Below are positions 30,191-45,987 of a DNA stretch of 62,753 nucleotides, in pieces. Position 1 is the first letter of the stretch. Each line of letters begins with the position of its first letter. The notes under the pieces were generated by a model. The model saw nothing but the letters and a program-made list of their open reading frames with translations. It did no database searches and was not told the origin of the DNA. This DNA is from Paenibacillus flagellatus. Its GTDB lineage: Bacteria > Bacillota > Bacilli > Paenibacillales > NBRC-103111. A program made the translations under genes and the position numbers. The stretch lies in NCBI RefSeq assembly GCF_003217775.1, contig NZ_QJVJ01000022.1:1-62753 (forward strand). The letters are read 5' to 3'.

Positions 30191-30219
30191 TAGAAAGACT
30201 TCTTCAAGAAGTCTTTCTA
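30191..30219. repeat. perfect 29-base palindrome between rpsG and fusA
   Basis: TAGAAAGACTTCTT and AAGAAGTCTTTCTA are exact inverted copies around a single central base. It would fold into a tight 12-bp hairpin in the mRNA. No T-run follows in the minus direction (CATAACCC follows), so it is more likely a processing or stability element than a terminator. Confidence 0.8.
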
Positions 30220-30227
30220 TCGATTTC

Positions 30228-30698
30228 CTACCAGCGATAATGAGCGAATGCTTTGTTGGCTTCCGCCATTTTGTGCGTGTCTTCACGCTTCTTGACCGAC
30301 GCTCCGGTGTTGTTGCTGGCATCCAAAATTTCGGCGGCCAGACGCTCTTCCATCGTTTTCTCGCCGCGAAGACGAGAATAGTGGACCAACCAACGGAGAC
30401 CAAGCGCCGTACGGCGCTCCGGCTTGACTTCAACCGGAACCTGATAGTTCGAACCGCCCACGCGGCGAGCTTTGACTTCGAGCACCGGCATGATGTTCTT
30501 GATCGCTTGCTCGAACACTTCCATCGGCTCTTTGCCGGAACGGTCCTTGATCAGATTGAACGAGTTGTACAGAATCGTTTGAGCGACTCCGCGCTTCCCA
30601 TCGATCATGATTCGGTTGATAAGTCGGGTAACGAGTTTGCTGTTGTAAATCGGATCCGGCAGTACGTCTCTTTTCGGTACGGGACCTTTACGAGGCAT
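30228..30698 (-). CDS. rpsG: 30S ribosomal protein S7
   Basis: A 156-residue protein beginning [20 protein letters not shown], with [20 protein letters not shown] and the ending AHYRW. S7 nucleates the 30S head. The start at 30698 has AAGGGGG upstream. In enterobacteria S7 controls the str operon; that is untested here. Confidence 0.98.
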   Translation of the reverse strand: MPRKGPVPKRDVLPDPIYNSKLVTRLINRIMIDGKRGVAQTILYNSFNLIKDRSGKEPMEVFEQAIKNIMPVLEVKARRVGGSNYQVPVEVKPERRTALGLRWLVHYSRLRGEKTMEERLAAEILDASNNTGASVKKREDTHKMAEANKAFAHYRW

Positions 30699-30767
30699 AG
30701 TTATCCCCCTTTCTTGCAAAATTCATTCCATAATTTGTTCCGATATTCATCATAACCCAATCGGCGA

Positions 30768-31190
30768 TTACGATTTTTTCGCTTTCGGACGTTTCGTTCC
30801 GTACTTGGAACGAGCTTGCATCCGGTTGTTCACGCCGGACGTATCCAATGCGCCGCGAACGATGTGGTAACGTACACCCGGAAGGTCTTTGACCCGGCCG
30901 CCGCGGATCAGCACGACGCTGTGCTCCTGCAGGTTGTGGCCGATACCCGGAATGTAAGCCGTCACCTCAACTTTGTTGCTCAAGCGTACACGGGCATATT
31001 TCCGAAGCGCGGAGTTCGGCTTCTTCGGAGTCATTGTGCCTACACGAGTGCAGACGCCGCGTTTTTGCGGAGCGCTGATGTCGGTTTGTTCCCGCGACAG
31101 GGCGTTGTACCCTTTTTGCAGAGCCGGGGATTTCGACTTGGTGATTTTCGCCTTACGGCCTTTGCGTACCAATTGGTTAATAGTTGGCAT
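30768..31190 (-). CDS. rpsL: 30S ribosomal protein S12
   Basis: A 140-residue protein starting [15 protein letters not shown]. The decoding loop reads [15 protein letters not shown] and the second loop [26 protein letters not shown], both with the wild-type Lys residues linked to streptomycin sensitivity. The ATG at 31190 follows GGAGGTGGC. Confidence 0.98.
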   Translation of the reverse strand: MPTINQLVRKGRKAKITKSKSPALQKGYNALSREQTDISAPQKRGVCTRVGTMTPKKPNSALRKYARVRLSNKVEVTAYIPGIGHNLQEHSVVLIRGGRVKDLPGVRYHIVRGALDTSGVNNRMQARSKYGTKRPKAKKS

Positions 31191-31383
31191 GTCGCCACCT
31201 CCTTCCCCTCGTTTTGCGTTTCAAGCCCACAGATCCAGGTGGTTCGCGTTTTTGCAAACGAAATGTTCTTGCCGCGCGCATTCCGCCGTATTCATGCGAG
31301 ACGCACGCGACAAAAACAGGATTGCTCCGCGACGGACGATCCGGCTGCCCTTCGGCTGCCGGTCGCACCATCACGGCACTCAG

Positions 31384-31635
31384 TCATTCGTTTACCGCTG
31401 CGGCCATGGCCGCACCCACTTCGATTCCGCAAGCTTTGCCAAGCTGCTTCATCGAATCGACATATGTCACTTGAACCCCCATCTTCTTGCAGAGGCTCAC
31501 GATCTTGGCCGTTACTCTCGGATCTGCATCTTTCGCGACAAATACTTCGGCAGCCTTACCGAGCTCTACCATCTTTGTCGTTTGCTTGGTGCCTATCGTA
31601 ATCTTCTCCGCCTGCTTCACTTTATCGTAAGACAT
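31384..31635 (-). CDS. rplGB: L7Ae-like ribosomal/kink-turn binding protein
   Basis: An 83-residue L7Ae/L30e-fold protein ([20 protein letters not shown] start; [17 protein letters not shown] core), matching YbxF of B. subtilis, a k-turn RNA-binding protein in the same slot between rpoC and rpsL. Its ribosomal role is uncertain. The ATG at 31635 is used (TGGAGGAACGTC before it); an upstream ATG at 31686 lacks a site. Confidence 0.9.
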   Translation of the reverse strand: MSYDKVKQAEKITIGTKQTTKMVELGKAAEVFVAKDADPRVTAKIVSLCKKMGVQVTYVDSMKQLGKACGIEVGAAMAAAVNE

Positions 31636-31692
31636 CGTGACGTTCCTCCAAAAGGACAGCAGTGAAAATAGAGCTTCGGCACACACTTTGAT

Positions 31693-31721
31693 AGTTTAGC
31701 ATTTTGAAAATGTCGTGTCAA
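31693..31721 (-). promoter_or_regulatory. str operon promoter
   Basis: The minus strand reads consensus TTGACA (31721-31716), a 17-base spacer and TAAACT (31698-31693), located between rpoC and the L7Ae-like gene. There is no terminator after rpoC, so read-through from rpoBC is also possible. Confidence 0.8.
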
Positions 31722-31731
31722 GAACGAAACC

Positions 31732-35355
<3,624 letters not shown>

Positions 35356-35401
35356 GGAGCAACCCTCCTCCAGTGTATACTGCGTCAGCGTTGCCGCCGG
35401 A

Positions 35402-38938
<3,537 letters not shown>

Positions 38939-39098
38939 CTTTCCTTCACCCCTCACATCGACTTCGAAAATACTGCAAACAAAAAAGAAGAAAAGCCTCG
39001 TCGAAAAGCCTTGCGGCAATTGAAGTGAGACCTTTTTCGCGGTAGCGTGGCAGCCTTCCCATGTTCACATTTAAGTAGATTTTCCGCAAAATGTAAAC
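38939..39098 (-). other. rpoB leader with terminator-like fold
   Basis: On the minus strand GAAAAAGGTCTC (near 39030) can pair imperfectly with GAGGCTTTTC (near 38995), followed by TTCTTTTTTG. This resembles an intrinsic attenuator ahead of rpoB. A short GCC-GCAA-GGC hairpin lies inside. Pairing is imperfect, so the call is tentative. The 337-base gap between ybxB and rpoB otherwise holds promoters only. Confidence 0.35.
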
Positions 39099-39127
39099 AT
39101 TATACTTCTTTCGCCAAAATTATTCAT
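39099..39127 (-). promoter_or_regulatory. second, weaker rpoB promoter
   Basis: TATAAT (39104-39099) on the minus strand with a poor -35 (ATGAAT, 39127-39122) at 17 bases. It would start transcription about 150 bases before the rpoB TTG. Confidence 0.4.
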
Positions 39128-39200
39128 GTCCTTCCGAAAAAAGACTTGACATTTTAGCGAAATAAAGACATGACGCCCATCCTAATACTGACATTTTATA

Positions 39201-39229
39201 ATATTACCACAACGGGCCACCGGAGTCAA
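39201..39229 (-). promoter_or_regulatory. rpoBC promoter
   Basis: The minus strand reads TTGACT (39229-39224), 17 bases, TAATAT (39206-39201), about 45 bases after the ybxB stop. It provides rpoBC transcription independent of rplJL. Confidence 0.65.
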
Positions 39230-39275
39230 ATACAACTTACTCGGGCGTTCGTCAAGCAGAAACTTGTCGAACGGT

Positions 39276-39872
39276 CTACTTCCGCGCGCAATAGATGCGA
39301 TAGCCCTTGTCCTTATCGACTTCTTCGACCGACGCGAACAGCGATTCCAGCTTGGCGAGAGCGGAAGGCGCTCCCTGCTTCTTCTGAATGACGATCCACA
39401 ATTGACCCCCTTCGACCAAATGCTGATGCGCCTCCTCGAAAATGCGGTGCACGACCTGCTTGCCCGCCCGGATCGGCGGATTCGATAAAATTTTCGTAAA
39501 CGCGCGTCCCGCCACCGGCTCGAACAGGTCGCCCTGCTTCACCTCGACGTTCGACACTTGATTGGCCGCCGCATTGGCGCGGGCGAGCTCCACCGCCCTT
39601 TCGTTGATGTCGACCATCGTGACGCGCCCACGCTTGGCCAGCGTCGCCGCGGTTATGCCGATCGGCCCGTAGCCGCAGCCGACGTCAAGCACCTCGTCCG
39701 TCTCGGCGATGTCCATCGTCTCGATCAGGAGACGGCTGCCAAAGTCGATCCCTTCCTTGGAAAATACGCCGGCATCGCTCGTAAAGGCGAACGTTCGGCC
39801 GCGCAGCTCGGTCCGGATCGTCTGGCGGTCGCTCGCCGCCGTCGGCTTCTTCGAATAATAATGATCCGCCAT
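39276..39872 (-). CDS. class I SAM-dependent methyltransferase (RsmC-like, YbxB)
   Basis: A 198-residue single-domain methyltransferase with an SAM-binding DVGCGYGPIGI motif and an SNPPIRAGK catalytic segment (NPPx type used for exocyclic amino groups of nucleic acid bases). It matches the small MTS-type domain of RsmC/RlmG, and B. subtilis has ybxB in this place between rplL and rpoB. The RNA target is not established. GGAGGG lies 7 bases before the ATG. Confidence 0.88.
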   Translation of the reverse strand: MADHYYSKKPTAASDRQTIRTELRGRTFAFTSDAGVFSKEGIDFGSRLLIETMDIAETDEVLDVGCGYGPIGITAATLAKRGRVTMVDINERAVELARANAAANQVSNVEVKQGDLFEPVAGRAFTKILSNPPIRAGKQVVHRIFEEAHQHLVEGGQLWIVIQKKQGAPSALAKLESLFASVEEVDKDKGYRIYCARK

Positions 39873-39896
39873 TCAGCATCCCTCCGCGAATGCAAC

Positions 39897-39931
39897 AATC
39901 CCCCTTGAAGCGCCAGGCTCCAAAGGGGATT
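39897..39931 (-). other. stable hairpin between rplL and ybxB
   Basis: On the minus strand AATCCCCTTTGGAGC / GCTTCAAGGGGGATT folds into a long stem with one or two mismatches and a 5-base loop. GTTGCATT follows instead of a T-run, so it may be a processing site or a weak attenuator that lowers ybxB-rpoBC expression relative to rplL. Confidence 0.6.
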
Positions 39932-39945
39932 TGCGTTTGCCGAAA

Positions 39946-40308
39946 TTACTTCACTTCTACTTTTGCGCCAGCTTCTTCGAGCTTGCCCTTGAGCGCTTCC
40001 GCGTCTTCTTTGGACACTCTCTCTTTGATCGGCTTCGGCGCGCCGTCTACGAGGTCTTTCGCTTCTTTCAGGCCGAGACCCGTAATTTCGCGAACGACTT
40101 TGATAACGTTGATTTTGGAAGCGCCGGCGTCGACGAGGATAACGTCGAATTCCGTTTGCTCTTCCACTTCAGCAGCGCCGCCGCCTGCTACTACCGCTAC
40201 CGGTGCAGCCGCCGTTACGCCGAATTCTTCTTCGATCGCTTTGACAAGATCGTTCAGTTCGAGAACCGTCATGCCTTTAATGGCTTCCAAGATTTGCTCT
40301 TTGCTCAT
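39946..40308 (-). CDS. rplL: 50S ribosomal protein L7/L12
   Basis: A 120-residue stalk protein ([20 protein letters not shown]; Ala/Val-rich hinge [15 protein letters not shown]-terminal [20 protein letters not shown]). It recruits translation factors. Preceded by rplJ with a 46-base gap; both are translated from the L10-controlled transcript. Confidence 0.98.
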   Translation of the reverse strand: MSKEQILEAIKGMTVLELNDLVKAIEEEFGVTAAAPVAVVAGGGAAEVEEQTEFDVILVDAGASKINVIKVVREITGLGLKEAKDLVDGAPKPIKERVSKEDAEALKGKLEEAGAKVEVK

Positions 40309-40354
40309 GGGTTAACCCTCCATAGATACGTATTTGGGATAAAAAATCGAAAGC

Positions 40355-40864
40355 TTATGCTTGCGCTCCGCCTTCTTGCTTTTCCGATACCGCTTTGACC
40401 GCGAGGGCGAAGTTGCGGATCGGCGCTTGCAGCACGCTGAGCAACATGGACAACAGACCTTCGCGGGAAGGCAGGTCCGCCAGTGCCTTGATTTGGGCTA
40501 CGTCCACGACGCGGCCTTCGACTACGCCGCCTTTGACTTGCAGCGCGTCGTTCTTTTTCGCGAATTCCGACAAGATTTTAGCCGCTACGACGACGTCGTC
40601 TTTGCTGAACGCCACGGCGGTCGGTCCCGTCAATGCGCTGTCGAGGTCGGTCAAACCGGCTTCGGCGGTCGCACGGCGAACGAGCGTGTTTTTCAACACT
40701 TGGAAATCGACGCCCGCTTCGCGGAGACGCTTGCGCAGCTCGGTCACTTGAGCCACGTTCAGCCCGCGGTAGTCGGCAACGATCGTGCTCGCGCTGTCGC
40801 GCAGCTTCGCCGTTACGTCGGACACGACTTGCTGTTTCTCTTGAAGCACTTTTGCGTTTGCCAT
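40355..40864 (-). CDS. rplJ: 50S ribosomal protein L10
   Basis: A 169-residue protein. The N-terminal RNA-binding domain includes [20 protein letters not shown] and the C-terminal helix that binds L7/L12 dimers follows. Free L10-L12 complex represses this operon in many bacteria through the leader. The ATG at 40864 has AGGAGGT 8 bases upstream; the frame open to 40921 is leader. Confidence 0.97.
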   Translation of the reverse strand: MANAKVLQEKQQVVSDVTAKLRDSASTIVADYRGLNVAQVTELRKRLREAGVDFQVLKNTLVRRATAEAGLTDLDSALTGPTAVAFSKDDVVVAAKILSEFAKKNDALQVKGGVVEGRVVDVAQIKALADLPSREGLLSMLLSVLQAPIRNFALAVKAVSEKQEGGAQA

Positions 40865-40869
40865 CTGTA

Positions 40870-41077
40870 CACCTCCTGAAAAACTGGCTTCTTGCTTGGC
40901 GCGATGTTGCCGTACAGCCAACGAAAAAGCCTCCGTTGGTTAGACGGAGGCATGACGTTCCATGCAACTTTTTCGCTAAGGAAAAAGCTTGCTGCATTGT
41001 ATCGCAACACCTCGGTAGGACATTAAGCCTTGCGGCACCTACTGTCTACGGTCAACATATTCGCTTTTGGAAAACCT
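40870..41077 (-). promoter_or_regulatory. L10 ribosomal protein leader with attenuator
   Basis: The leader of rplJ-rplL contains the conserved L10-binding motif on the minus strand, GACCGTAGACAGTAGGTGCC followed by GCAAGGCTTAATGTCCTACCGAGGT (about 41053-41005). The terminator hairpin GCCTCCGT-CTAACC-AACGGAGGC, with five T, is at 40951-40924. Binding of L10(L12)4 upstream would favour termination; this mechanism is known for the family and inferred here. Confidence 0.85.
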
Positions 41078-41082
41078 CTAAC

Positions 41083-41111
41083 AGATTACCACGTCCGCCC
41101 GCAAAATGCAA
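41083..41111 (-). promoter_or_regulatory. rplJ-rplL promoter
   Basis: The minus strand reads TTGCAT (41111-41106), 17 bases, TAATCT (41088-41083). It sits between the rplA stop (41145) and the L10 leader. Confidence 0.65.
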
Positions 41112-41144
41112 ATGGCGAAGTTCGCCAAAGCGGAGCCGCGGAAA

Positions 41145-41837
41145 TCAGCGGAACGTTTGCGGGTTTACGCGAACGCTCGGGCCCATCGTCGAGGAAACGG
41201 CGATGTTGCGCAAGTATACGCCTTTGGCCGCTGCCGGCTTCGCACGCACGAGAGCTTCCACCAAAGCGCGGAAGTTTTCTTGCAGCTGCTCGGCGCCAAA
41301 CGATACTTTCCCGATCGGAGCGTGAATTTGTCCGGCGCGGTCGAGACGGTACTCGATTTTACCGGCCTTGATTTCCTTCACGGCGTTAGCCACGTCAAAC
41401 GTAACGGTACCGGCTTTCGGGTTCGGCATCAAGCCTTTGCCCCCGAGCAGACGGCCCAGTTTACCGACTTCGCTCATCATGTCCGGCGTAGCGACGCAGA
41501 CGTCGAAATCGAACCAGCCTTGCTGGATTTTGTTGATCAAATCTTGATCCCCGACGAAGTCCGCTCCGGCCGCTTCGGCTTCTTTCGCCTTGTCGCCTTT
41601 TGCGAACACGAGGACGCGCTTCGTTTTACCCGTACCGTTCGGAAGCACGACGACGCCGCGGACGGCTTGGTCTTGCTTCTTCGGGTCGACCCCGAGACGA
41701 ACGGCGACTTCGACGGTTTCGTCGAATTTGGCGGGAGCTGCCTTCTTCACGAGTTCAATCGCTTCCGCCGGCTCATAGCTGGCGTCCGGATTGACAAGCT
41801 TGGCAACTTCTTGGTACTTCTTGCCGCGTTTTGCCAT
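41145..41837 (-). CDS. rplA: 50S ribosomal protein L1
   Basis: A 230-residue protein ([20 protein letters not shown] start) with the signature [16 protein letters not shown]1 forms the mobile L1 stalk and in many bacteria represses rplKA translation. The ATG at 41837 follows AGGAGG; the upstream open frame to 41882 lacks support. Confidence 0.98.
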   Translation of the reverse strand: MAKRGKKYQEVAKLVNPDASYEPAEAIELVKKAAPAKFDETVEVAVRLGVDPKKQDQAVRGVVVLPNGTGKTKRVLVFAKGDKAKEAEAAGADFVGDQDLINKIQQGWFDFDVCVATPDMMSEVGKLGRLLGGKGLMPNPKAGTVTFDVANAVKEIKAGKIEYRLDRAGQIHAPIGKVSFGAEQLQENFRALVEALVRAKPAAAKGVYLRNIAVSSTMGPSVRVNPQTFR

Positions 41838-41921
41838 GTTCGTACATCCTCCTTGTGTGGTGTTAGCGGAAAATCCTCCCACTGTCGCGGTCCTGCGACC
41901 GCCTCAAACAAACGATTGCGA

Positions 41922-42347
41922 TCAGTCTTCTACGACGACGCCCATGCTGCGGGCGGTACCTTCGACCATACGCATTGCGGCTTCTACCGAAGCGGCGTTC
42001 AGGTCTTGCATTTTTTGCTCGGCGATTTGGCGGACGACGTCACGCTTCACCGTAGCGACTTTCTTCTTGTTCGGCTCGCCGGATCCTTTTTCGATCTTGG
42101 CGGCAACGCGCAGCAATACAGCAGCCGGAGGCGTCTTCGTCTCGAACGTGAAGGAACGGTCTTCGAATACCGTGATCACGACCGGAATGATCAAACCGGC
42201 TTGATCGGCGGTACGCGCGTTGAACTCTTTGCAGAACGCCATGATGTTGACCCCTGCTTGACCGAGTGCGGGACCGATTGGCGGCGCCGGGTTCGCTTTG
42301 CCGGCCGGAACTTGAAGCTTCACCATCTTGATAACCTTTTTAGCCAT
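41922..42347 (-). CDS. rplK: 50S ribosomal protein L11
   Basis: A 141-residue protein ([20 protein letters not shown] start; [19 protein letters not shown]), with the C-terminal RNA-binding domain [12 protein letters not shown]. It is the binding site of thiopeptides and a RelA sensor. AGGAGGTG precedes the ATG. A 147-base gap to nusG holds GC-rich hairpins but no clear promoter. Confidence 0.98.
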   Translation of the reverse strand: MAKKVIKMVKLQVPAGKANPAPPIGPALGQAGVNIMAFCKEFNARTADQAGLIIPVVITVFEDRSFTFETKTPPAAVLLRVAAKIEKGSGEPNKKKVATVKRDVVRQIAEQKMQDLNAASVEAAMRMVEGTARSMGVVVED

Positions 42348-42494
42348 GCGACACACCTCCTTGCTCGTAATGTGGTGCGAGCGGGACCTTGCGGCACCCT
42401 CCCACGGAGAGTCCATCCGATAGACAGACCCAGAAACCGGATAAAAACGTTAGAAGCCGGACCGAATCATCCGAGGATGGCGCCGACCCGAATC

Positions 42495-43028
42495 TTATAT
42501 CTTCTCCACTTGAGTGTATTCCAACTCCAGCGGGGTTTCCCGTCCAAACATGTTGACGTGCACTTTCAGCTTCGCCTTGTCGGTCAAAATATCTTCGACC
42601 GTGCCGACGAAGTTCGCGAACGGACCTACCTTGACGCGGACGGTTTCCTTGAGCTCGAAATCGATCTTCGGCTTCGGCTCCTCGATGCCCATGTGCTTCA
42701 GAATCGCGTCGACTTCCTCCGGCAGCAATGCCGTCGGCTTCGAGCCCGATCCGGTCGATCCGACGAATCCGGTCACGCCCGGCGTATTGCGCACGACGTA
42801 CCACGAATCGTCCGTCTGGATCATTTCGACGAGCACGTAGCCCGGATATACTTTCCGCATGACGGTTTTCTTCTTGCCGTCCTTGTTCACGATCTCTTCT
42901 TCCATCGGAACGAGCACGCGGAAAATCTTATCCTGCATGTTCATCGAGTCCACGCGTTTTTCCAAGTTCGCTTTGACTTTGTTCTCATACCCGGAATAGG
43001 TATGTACGACGTACCATCTTTTCTCCAT
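42495..43028 (-). CDS. nusG: transcription termination/antitermination factor NusG
   Basis: A 177-residue protein with an NGN domain (KRWYVVHTYSGYENKVKANL; PGYVLVEM) and a C-terminal KOW domain (VGPFANFVGTVEDI). NusG couples polymerase with ribosome and Rho or acts as a pausing factor in Bacillus. It lies 18 bases after secE. Confidence 0.98.
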   Translation of the reverse strand: MEKRWYVVHTYSGYENKVKANLEKRVDSMNMQDKIFRVLVPMEEEIVNKDGKKKTVMRKVYPGYVLVEMIQTDDSWYVVRNTPGVTGFVGSTGSGSKPTALLPEEVDAILKHMGIEEPKPKIDFELKETVRVKVGPFANFVGTVEDILTDKAKLKVHVNMFGRETPLELEYTQVEKI

Positions 43029-43046
43029 AATGTCACCCGGCTCCCA

Positions 43047-43256
43047 TTATTCGAACAGGCGCAGGATTTCGCTCAGCCCGAGGTCAATCAGCCAAAAGTA
43101 GATGGTCATAAACGTGCACGTCGCAAGTACCACAAGGGTGTAACTGGTGAGCTCCTTACGGCTTGGCCATTTTACCTTCTTCAACTCCGACCAGCTGTCG
43201 GCGAAAAACGAAAAGGTCGAGCCGAAGCCTTGCTTCATTCTTTGCACAAATGTCAC
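43047..43256 (-). CDS. secE: preprotein translocase subunit SecE
   Basis: A 69-residue single-span protein with the amphipathic helix motif WSELKKVKWPSRKELTSYT and one membrane segment near the C terminus (about residues 41-62). The GTG at 43256 is selected, with GGAGGT 6 bases upstream; an in-frame ATG at 43238 has no site. In most relatives rpmG (L33) lies between sigH and secE, but no L33 frame is present here. Confidence 0.93.
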   Translation of the reverse strand: MTFVQRMKQGFGSTFSFFADSWSELKKVKWPSRKELTSYTLVVLATCTFMTIYFWLIDLGLSEILRLFE

Positions 43257-43333
43257 GATTACACCTCCAAACCTGCGGCGCCCCAAATTTCGCGGACATA
43301 ACAAAAAACCCCCGGAAAAGGGCTACCTGAACC

Positions 43334-43362
43334 ACTTTATCACAGACTGATAGGCGTGTCAA
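43334..43362 (-). promoter_or_regulatory. secE-nusG promoter
   Basis: The minus strand reads consensus TTGACA (43362-43357), 17 bases, TAAAGT (43339-43334), about 80 bases before the secE GTG. Confidence 0.75.
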
Positions 43363-43467
43363 GAAAACGCCCTCGTGTGTGTCGCGCCTGAACCGACTCG
43401 TACCAGTGTTGCCGAAACGCTCCTTCTCTAAACCCGAATCTTCCAATAACGCGAACCCGACTATAAC

Positions 43468-43508
43468 AAAAGGACATTCCTCTTCCTCGCGGAAAACGGG
43501 AATGCCCT
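43468..43508 (-). terminator. sigH terminator
   Basis: GGGCATTCC / GGAATGTCC on the minus strand (43507-43472) with a secondary TTCCGCGAGGAA stem in the loop, followed by TTTTGTT. It starts right at the sigH stop codon and separates sigH from secE-nusG. Confidence 0.8.
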
Positions 43509-44152
43509 TATACGTCGCGCACTTCCAAATAACGCTCGAGCTTGCGCTTCACTCGCTGGAGCGCATTGTCGATCGATTTCACGTGCCGGTCCAGATCGAC
43601 CGCGATTTCCTGATACGAACGTCCGTCCAAGTAAAGCATGAGCACCTTGCGCTCGAGATCGCTCAAAATCTCTCCCATCTTATCCTCGAGACCGCTGAAC
43701 TCCTCCTGATTGATGATGAGCTCCTCCGGGTCGGTGACGCGGGAGCCGCAGATGACGTCGAGCAGCGTCCGGTCCGAATCCTCGTCGTAGATGGGCTTGT
43801 CCAGCGATACGTACGAATTAAGCGGGATGTGCTTTTGCCGGGTGGCGGTTTTGATGGCCGTAATGATCTGGCGGGTAATGCACAGCTCGGCGAACGCCTT
43901 GAACGTGGCAAGCTTGTCCTCGCGGAAGTCGCGGATCGACTTGTACAGGCCGATCATGCCTTCCTGCACGATATCCTCGCGATCGGCTCCGATCAGGAAG
44001 TAGGATCTCGCTTTGGCACGGACAAAATTTTTGTACTTGTTGATCAAGTACTCGAGCGCCTCGCTGCTGCCTTCGCGTACCGATTCCACTACCTCTTCGT
44101 CGGCCATCAGGTCGTAATCGTGCATTCTCGAATCTTTGAGGTCGATGCTCAC
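43508..44152 (-). CDS. sigH: RNA polymerase sigma-H factor
   Basis: A 214-residue sigma-70-family factor. Region 2 contains LINKYKNFVRAKARSYFLIG and GADREDIVQEGMIGLYKSIR (core binding and -10 recognition); region 4 has YQEIAVDLDRHVKSIDNALQ. Sigma-H drives entry into sporulation and competence-type genes. The GTG at 44152 has GGAGGG 6 bases upstream; the TTG at 44155 does not. The gene keeps its usual place between rae1 and secE. Confidence 0.95.
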   Translation of the reverse strand: MSIDLKDSRMHDYDLMADEEVVESVREGSSEALEYLINKYKNFVRAKARSYFLIGADREDIVQEGMIGLYKSIRDFREDKLATFKAFAELCITRQIITAIKTATRQKHIPLNSYVSLDKPIYDEDSDRTLLDVICGSRVTDPEELIINQEEFSGLEDKMGEILSDLERKVLMLYLDGRSYQEIAVDLDRHVKSIDNALQRVKRKLERYLEVRDV

Positions 44153-44207
44153 CAATATCCCTCCGGCTGCAAGCTGAACCTAGCGATCCACTTCGAAAGA
44201 TAGGATT

Positions 44208-44237
44208 AGTATACATTATGTAATCTAACATCGTCAA
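44208..44237 (-). promoter_or_regulatory. sigH promoter
   Basis: The minus strand reads TTGACG (44237-44232), 18 bases, TATACT (44213-44208), between rae1 and sigH. An AbrB site cannot be judged by eye. Confidence 0.65.
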
Positions 44238-44278
44238 CCGCGCCGTACAGGGAATAAGTAGGTTGGCGTAACGTTTCC

Positions 44279-44791
44279 TCACTTGCCTCGCCGCCATTTT
44301 TCGAACAGCTCCCGCATCGAATCGCTCAGCTTGCTGTCGATCGAGTTTTTGGCCGGAGCCGTCGATTCTTCGATTTTGACCCGGATTTCCTTGCGGATCT
44401 CGCGGATGGCGAGCCGCAGCTCTCTCGCGGGCAGCCGGAGAGCGCCTTGTCCGAACGTAACGTGCTGCTCCACCGAATCGGAGGTCGCGACGTAGATTTG
44501 CACCCGCCTTCCTTTCAGCTCCGCTACCAGTCTCTCGATTCGCTCGTCCGCGGTTTCTTTCTCCCGGGTATACAGCACCTCGACTTTATGCTGGCTGTAG
44601 ACGCCGCCGATCCCGGGGACTTGGTGCGCGTCGAAAACGACGTACACTTTGTTGCCCCGGTACGACTGGTAATCGGCCATCATGTCGATGAGCCGGTCCC
44701 GCGCCTGTTCCAGGCTGATGTCTTTCAGCTTCTGCAGTTCCGGCCACGATCCGATGATATTGTAGCCGTCCACGATGACGATTTGTTTCAT
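44279..44791 (-). CDS. rae1: NYN-domain ribosome-associated endoribonuclease Rae1 (YacP)
   Basis: A 170-residue NYN/PIN-like nuclease with acidic metal-site motifs IVDGYNIIGSW and VYVVFDAHQV and a basic C-terminal helix. Rae1 cuts mRNA in the ribosomal A site in B. subtilis. It begins 19 bases after the rlmB stop in the conserved cysS-mrnC-rlmB-rae1-sigH order. The ATG at 44791 is used; the frame upstream is rlmB shadow. Confidence 0.9.
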   Translation of the reverse strand: MKQIVIVDGYNIIGSWPELQKLKDISLEQARDRLIDMMADYQSYRGNKVYVVFDAHQVPGIGGVYSQHKVEVLYTREKETADERIERLVAELKGRRVQIYVATSDSVEQHVTFGQGALRLPARELRLAIREIRKEIRVKIEESTAPAKNSIDSKLSDSMRELFEKWRRGK

Positions 44792-44810
44792 CCTCTCCCG
44801 ACCAGGACGG

Positions 44811-45557
44811 TTACGAGACCGTCGCGCCGCGCTGGCGGACGACCTCATACATGAGCACGGAGGCGGCAACGGAGGCGTTGAGCGAATTGATCCGGCCGGC
44901 CATCGGCAGCTTGACGAGGAAATCGCATTTCTCCTTGATCAGCCGGCCGATGCCGCGATTTTCGTTGCCGATGACGATGGCGAGCGGCATCGTGAAGTCG
45001 GCTTTGTACACGAGCTGCTCCGCCTCCACATCGGCGCCGGCGACCCATACGCCTTCTTCCTTCAGCGCGTCGATCGTCTGGGCGATGTTCGTCACGCGCG
45101 AGACCGGCACGTATTCGACCGCTCCCGCCGACGTCTTCGACACCGTCGCGGTCAAGCCGACCGAGCGCCGCTTCGGGATAATGACGCCATGAACCCCGGT
45201 ACAGTCGGCGCTTCGGAGAATCGAGCCCAAATTATGCGGATCCTCGATTTCGTCCAGGATGAGCAGGAACGGCGCCTCGCCCCGCTCCTTCGCCTTCGCC
45301 AGCAAATCGCCCACCTCGACGTAGCCGTGTGCGGCCGCCTGCGCGACGACCCCTTGATGGGGGACGTCGGAGACGAGCTGGTCCAGCTTCCGTTTGTCGA
45401 CGAACTGGATGACGATCTGCTGCTTTTTCGCTTCCGCCACGATCGGCTGCGTATGATGCTTTTGCGCCTGTTCGGCGACGAATATTTTATGAATCGTCCG
45501 GCCGGAGCGGAGCGCCTCCAGCACGGCGTGTTTACCGGCAATCCATTCTTCTTCCAT
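44811..45557 (-). CDS. rlmB: 23S rRNA (guanosine-2'-O-)-methyltransferase RlmB
   Basis: A 248-residue SPOUT enzyme. The N-terminal L30e-like substrate domain (IAGKHAVLEALRSGRTIHKI) is followed by the knotted SAM domain with LDEIEDPHNLGSILRSA, IVIGNENRGIG and LPMAGRINSLNAS. The E. coli enzyme methylates G2251 of 23S rRNA. It starts 3 bases after the mrnC stop. Confidence 0.94.
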   Translation of the reverse strand: MEEEWIAGKHAVLEALRSGRTIHKIFVAEQAQKHHTQPIVAEAKKQQIVIQFVDKRKLDQLVSDVPHQGVVAQAAAHGYVEVGDLLAKAKERGEAPFLLILDEIEDPHNLGSILRSADCTGVHGVIIPKRRSVGLTATVSKTSAGAVEYVPVSRVTNIAQTIDALKEEGVWVAGADVEAEQLVYKADFTMPLAIVIGNENRGIGRLIKEKCDFLVKLPMAGRINSLNASVAASVLMYEVVRQRGATVS

Positions 45558-45560
45558 CGA

Positions 45561-45974
45561 TCAGCTTCCTCCCGGTTGTTCCAACATGAGCCCGAACAGC
45601 AGTTCCAGCCGATCGAACCGTTTCGTGTAGTATAAAAATCCGATCAAGCACTCGAAGCCCGTGCTATGCCGGTAGTCGAGCACGTCGGCGTTTTTCGGCA
45701 TCGTCCCGGACTTGGCGTTGCGCCCCCGCTTCACGATATCGGCCTCCTCCGGCGTCAGGTGCGGCTGCCACAGCTGCAGCGTCCGCGCCTGCGCCTTGGC
45801 GGAGACGAACTTCACCGCCTCGCGGTGCAAATGGTTCGGCCGGTGGTTCGGCCGCGAGATGACGTACTGCCGGACGAGCACCTCGAATACGGCGTCGCCC
45901 ATATAAGCGAGAACGAGCGGGTTAAGCTGCGCCGCATCCTTCGCCGGCTCGAATTGAAACAGATTCCCGTCCAT
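45561..45974 (-). CDS. mrnC: mini-ribonuclease III
   Basis: A 137-residue RNase III-like catalytic domain without the dsRNA-binding domain (LNPLVLAYMGDAVFEVLVRQ start of fold; RGRNAKSGTMPKN; STGFECLIGFLYYT). In B. subtilis MrnC trims 23S rRNA ends. It lies 13 bases after cysS. Confidence 0.94.
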   Translation of the reverse strand: MDGNLFQFEPAKDAAQLNPLVLAYMGDAVFEVLVRQYVISRPNHRPNHLHREAVKFVSAKAQARTLQLWQPHLTPEEADIVKRGRNAKSGTMPKNADVLDYRHSTGFECLIGFLYYTKRFDRLELLFGLMLEQPGGS

Positions 45975-45987
45975 CAGCGTCGCCCTT

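Noticed and set aside
28138-30240. A 700-codon plus-strand open frame opposite fusA
   Set aside because: Antisense shadow of EF-G with biased composition and no start signal.
42348-42494. A possible L1- or L11-binding leader between nusG and rplK
   Set aside because: GC-rich short hairpins are present, but I could not match them to a known L1 site or find a promoter, so no feature is called.
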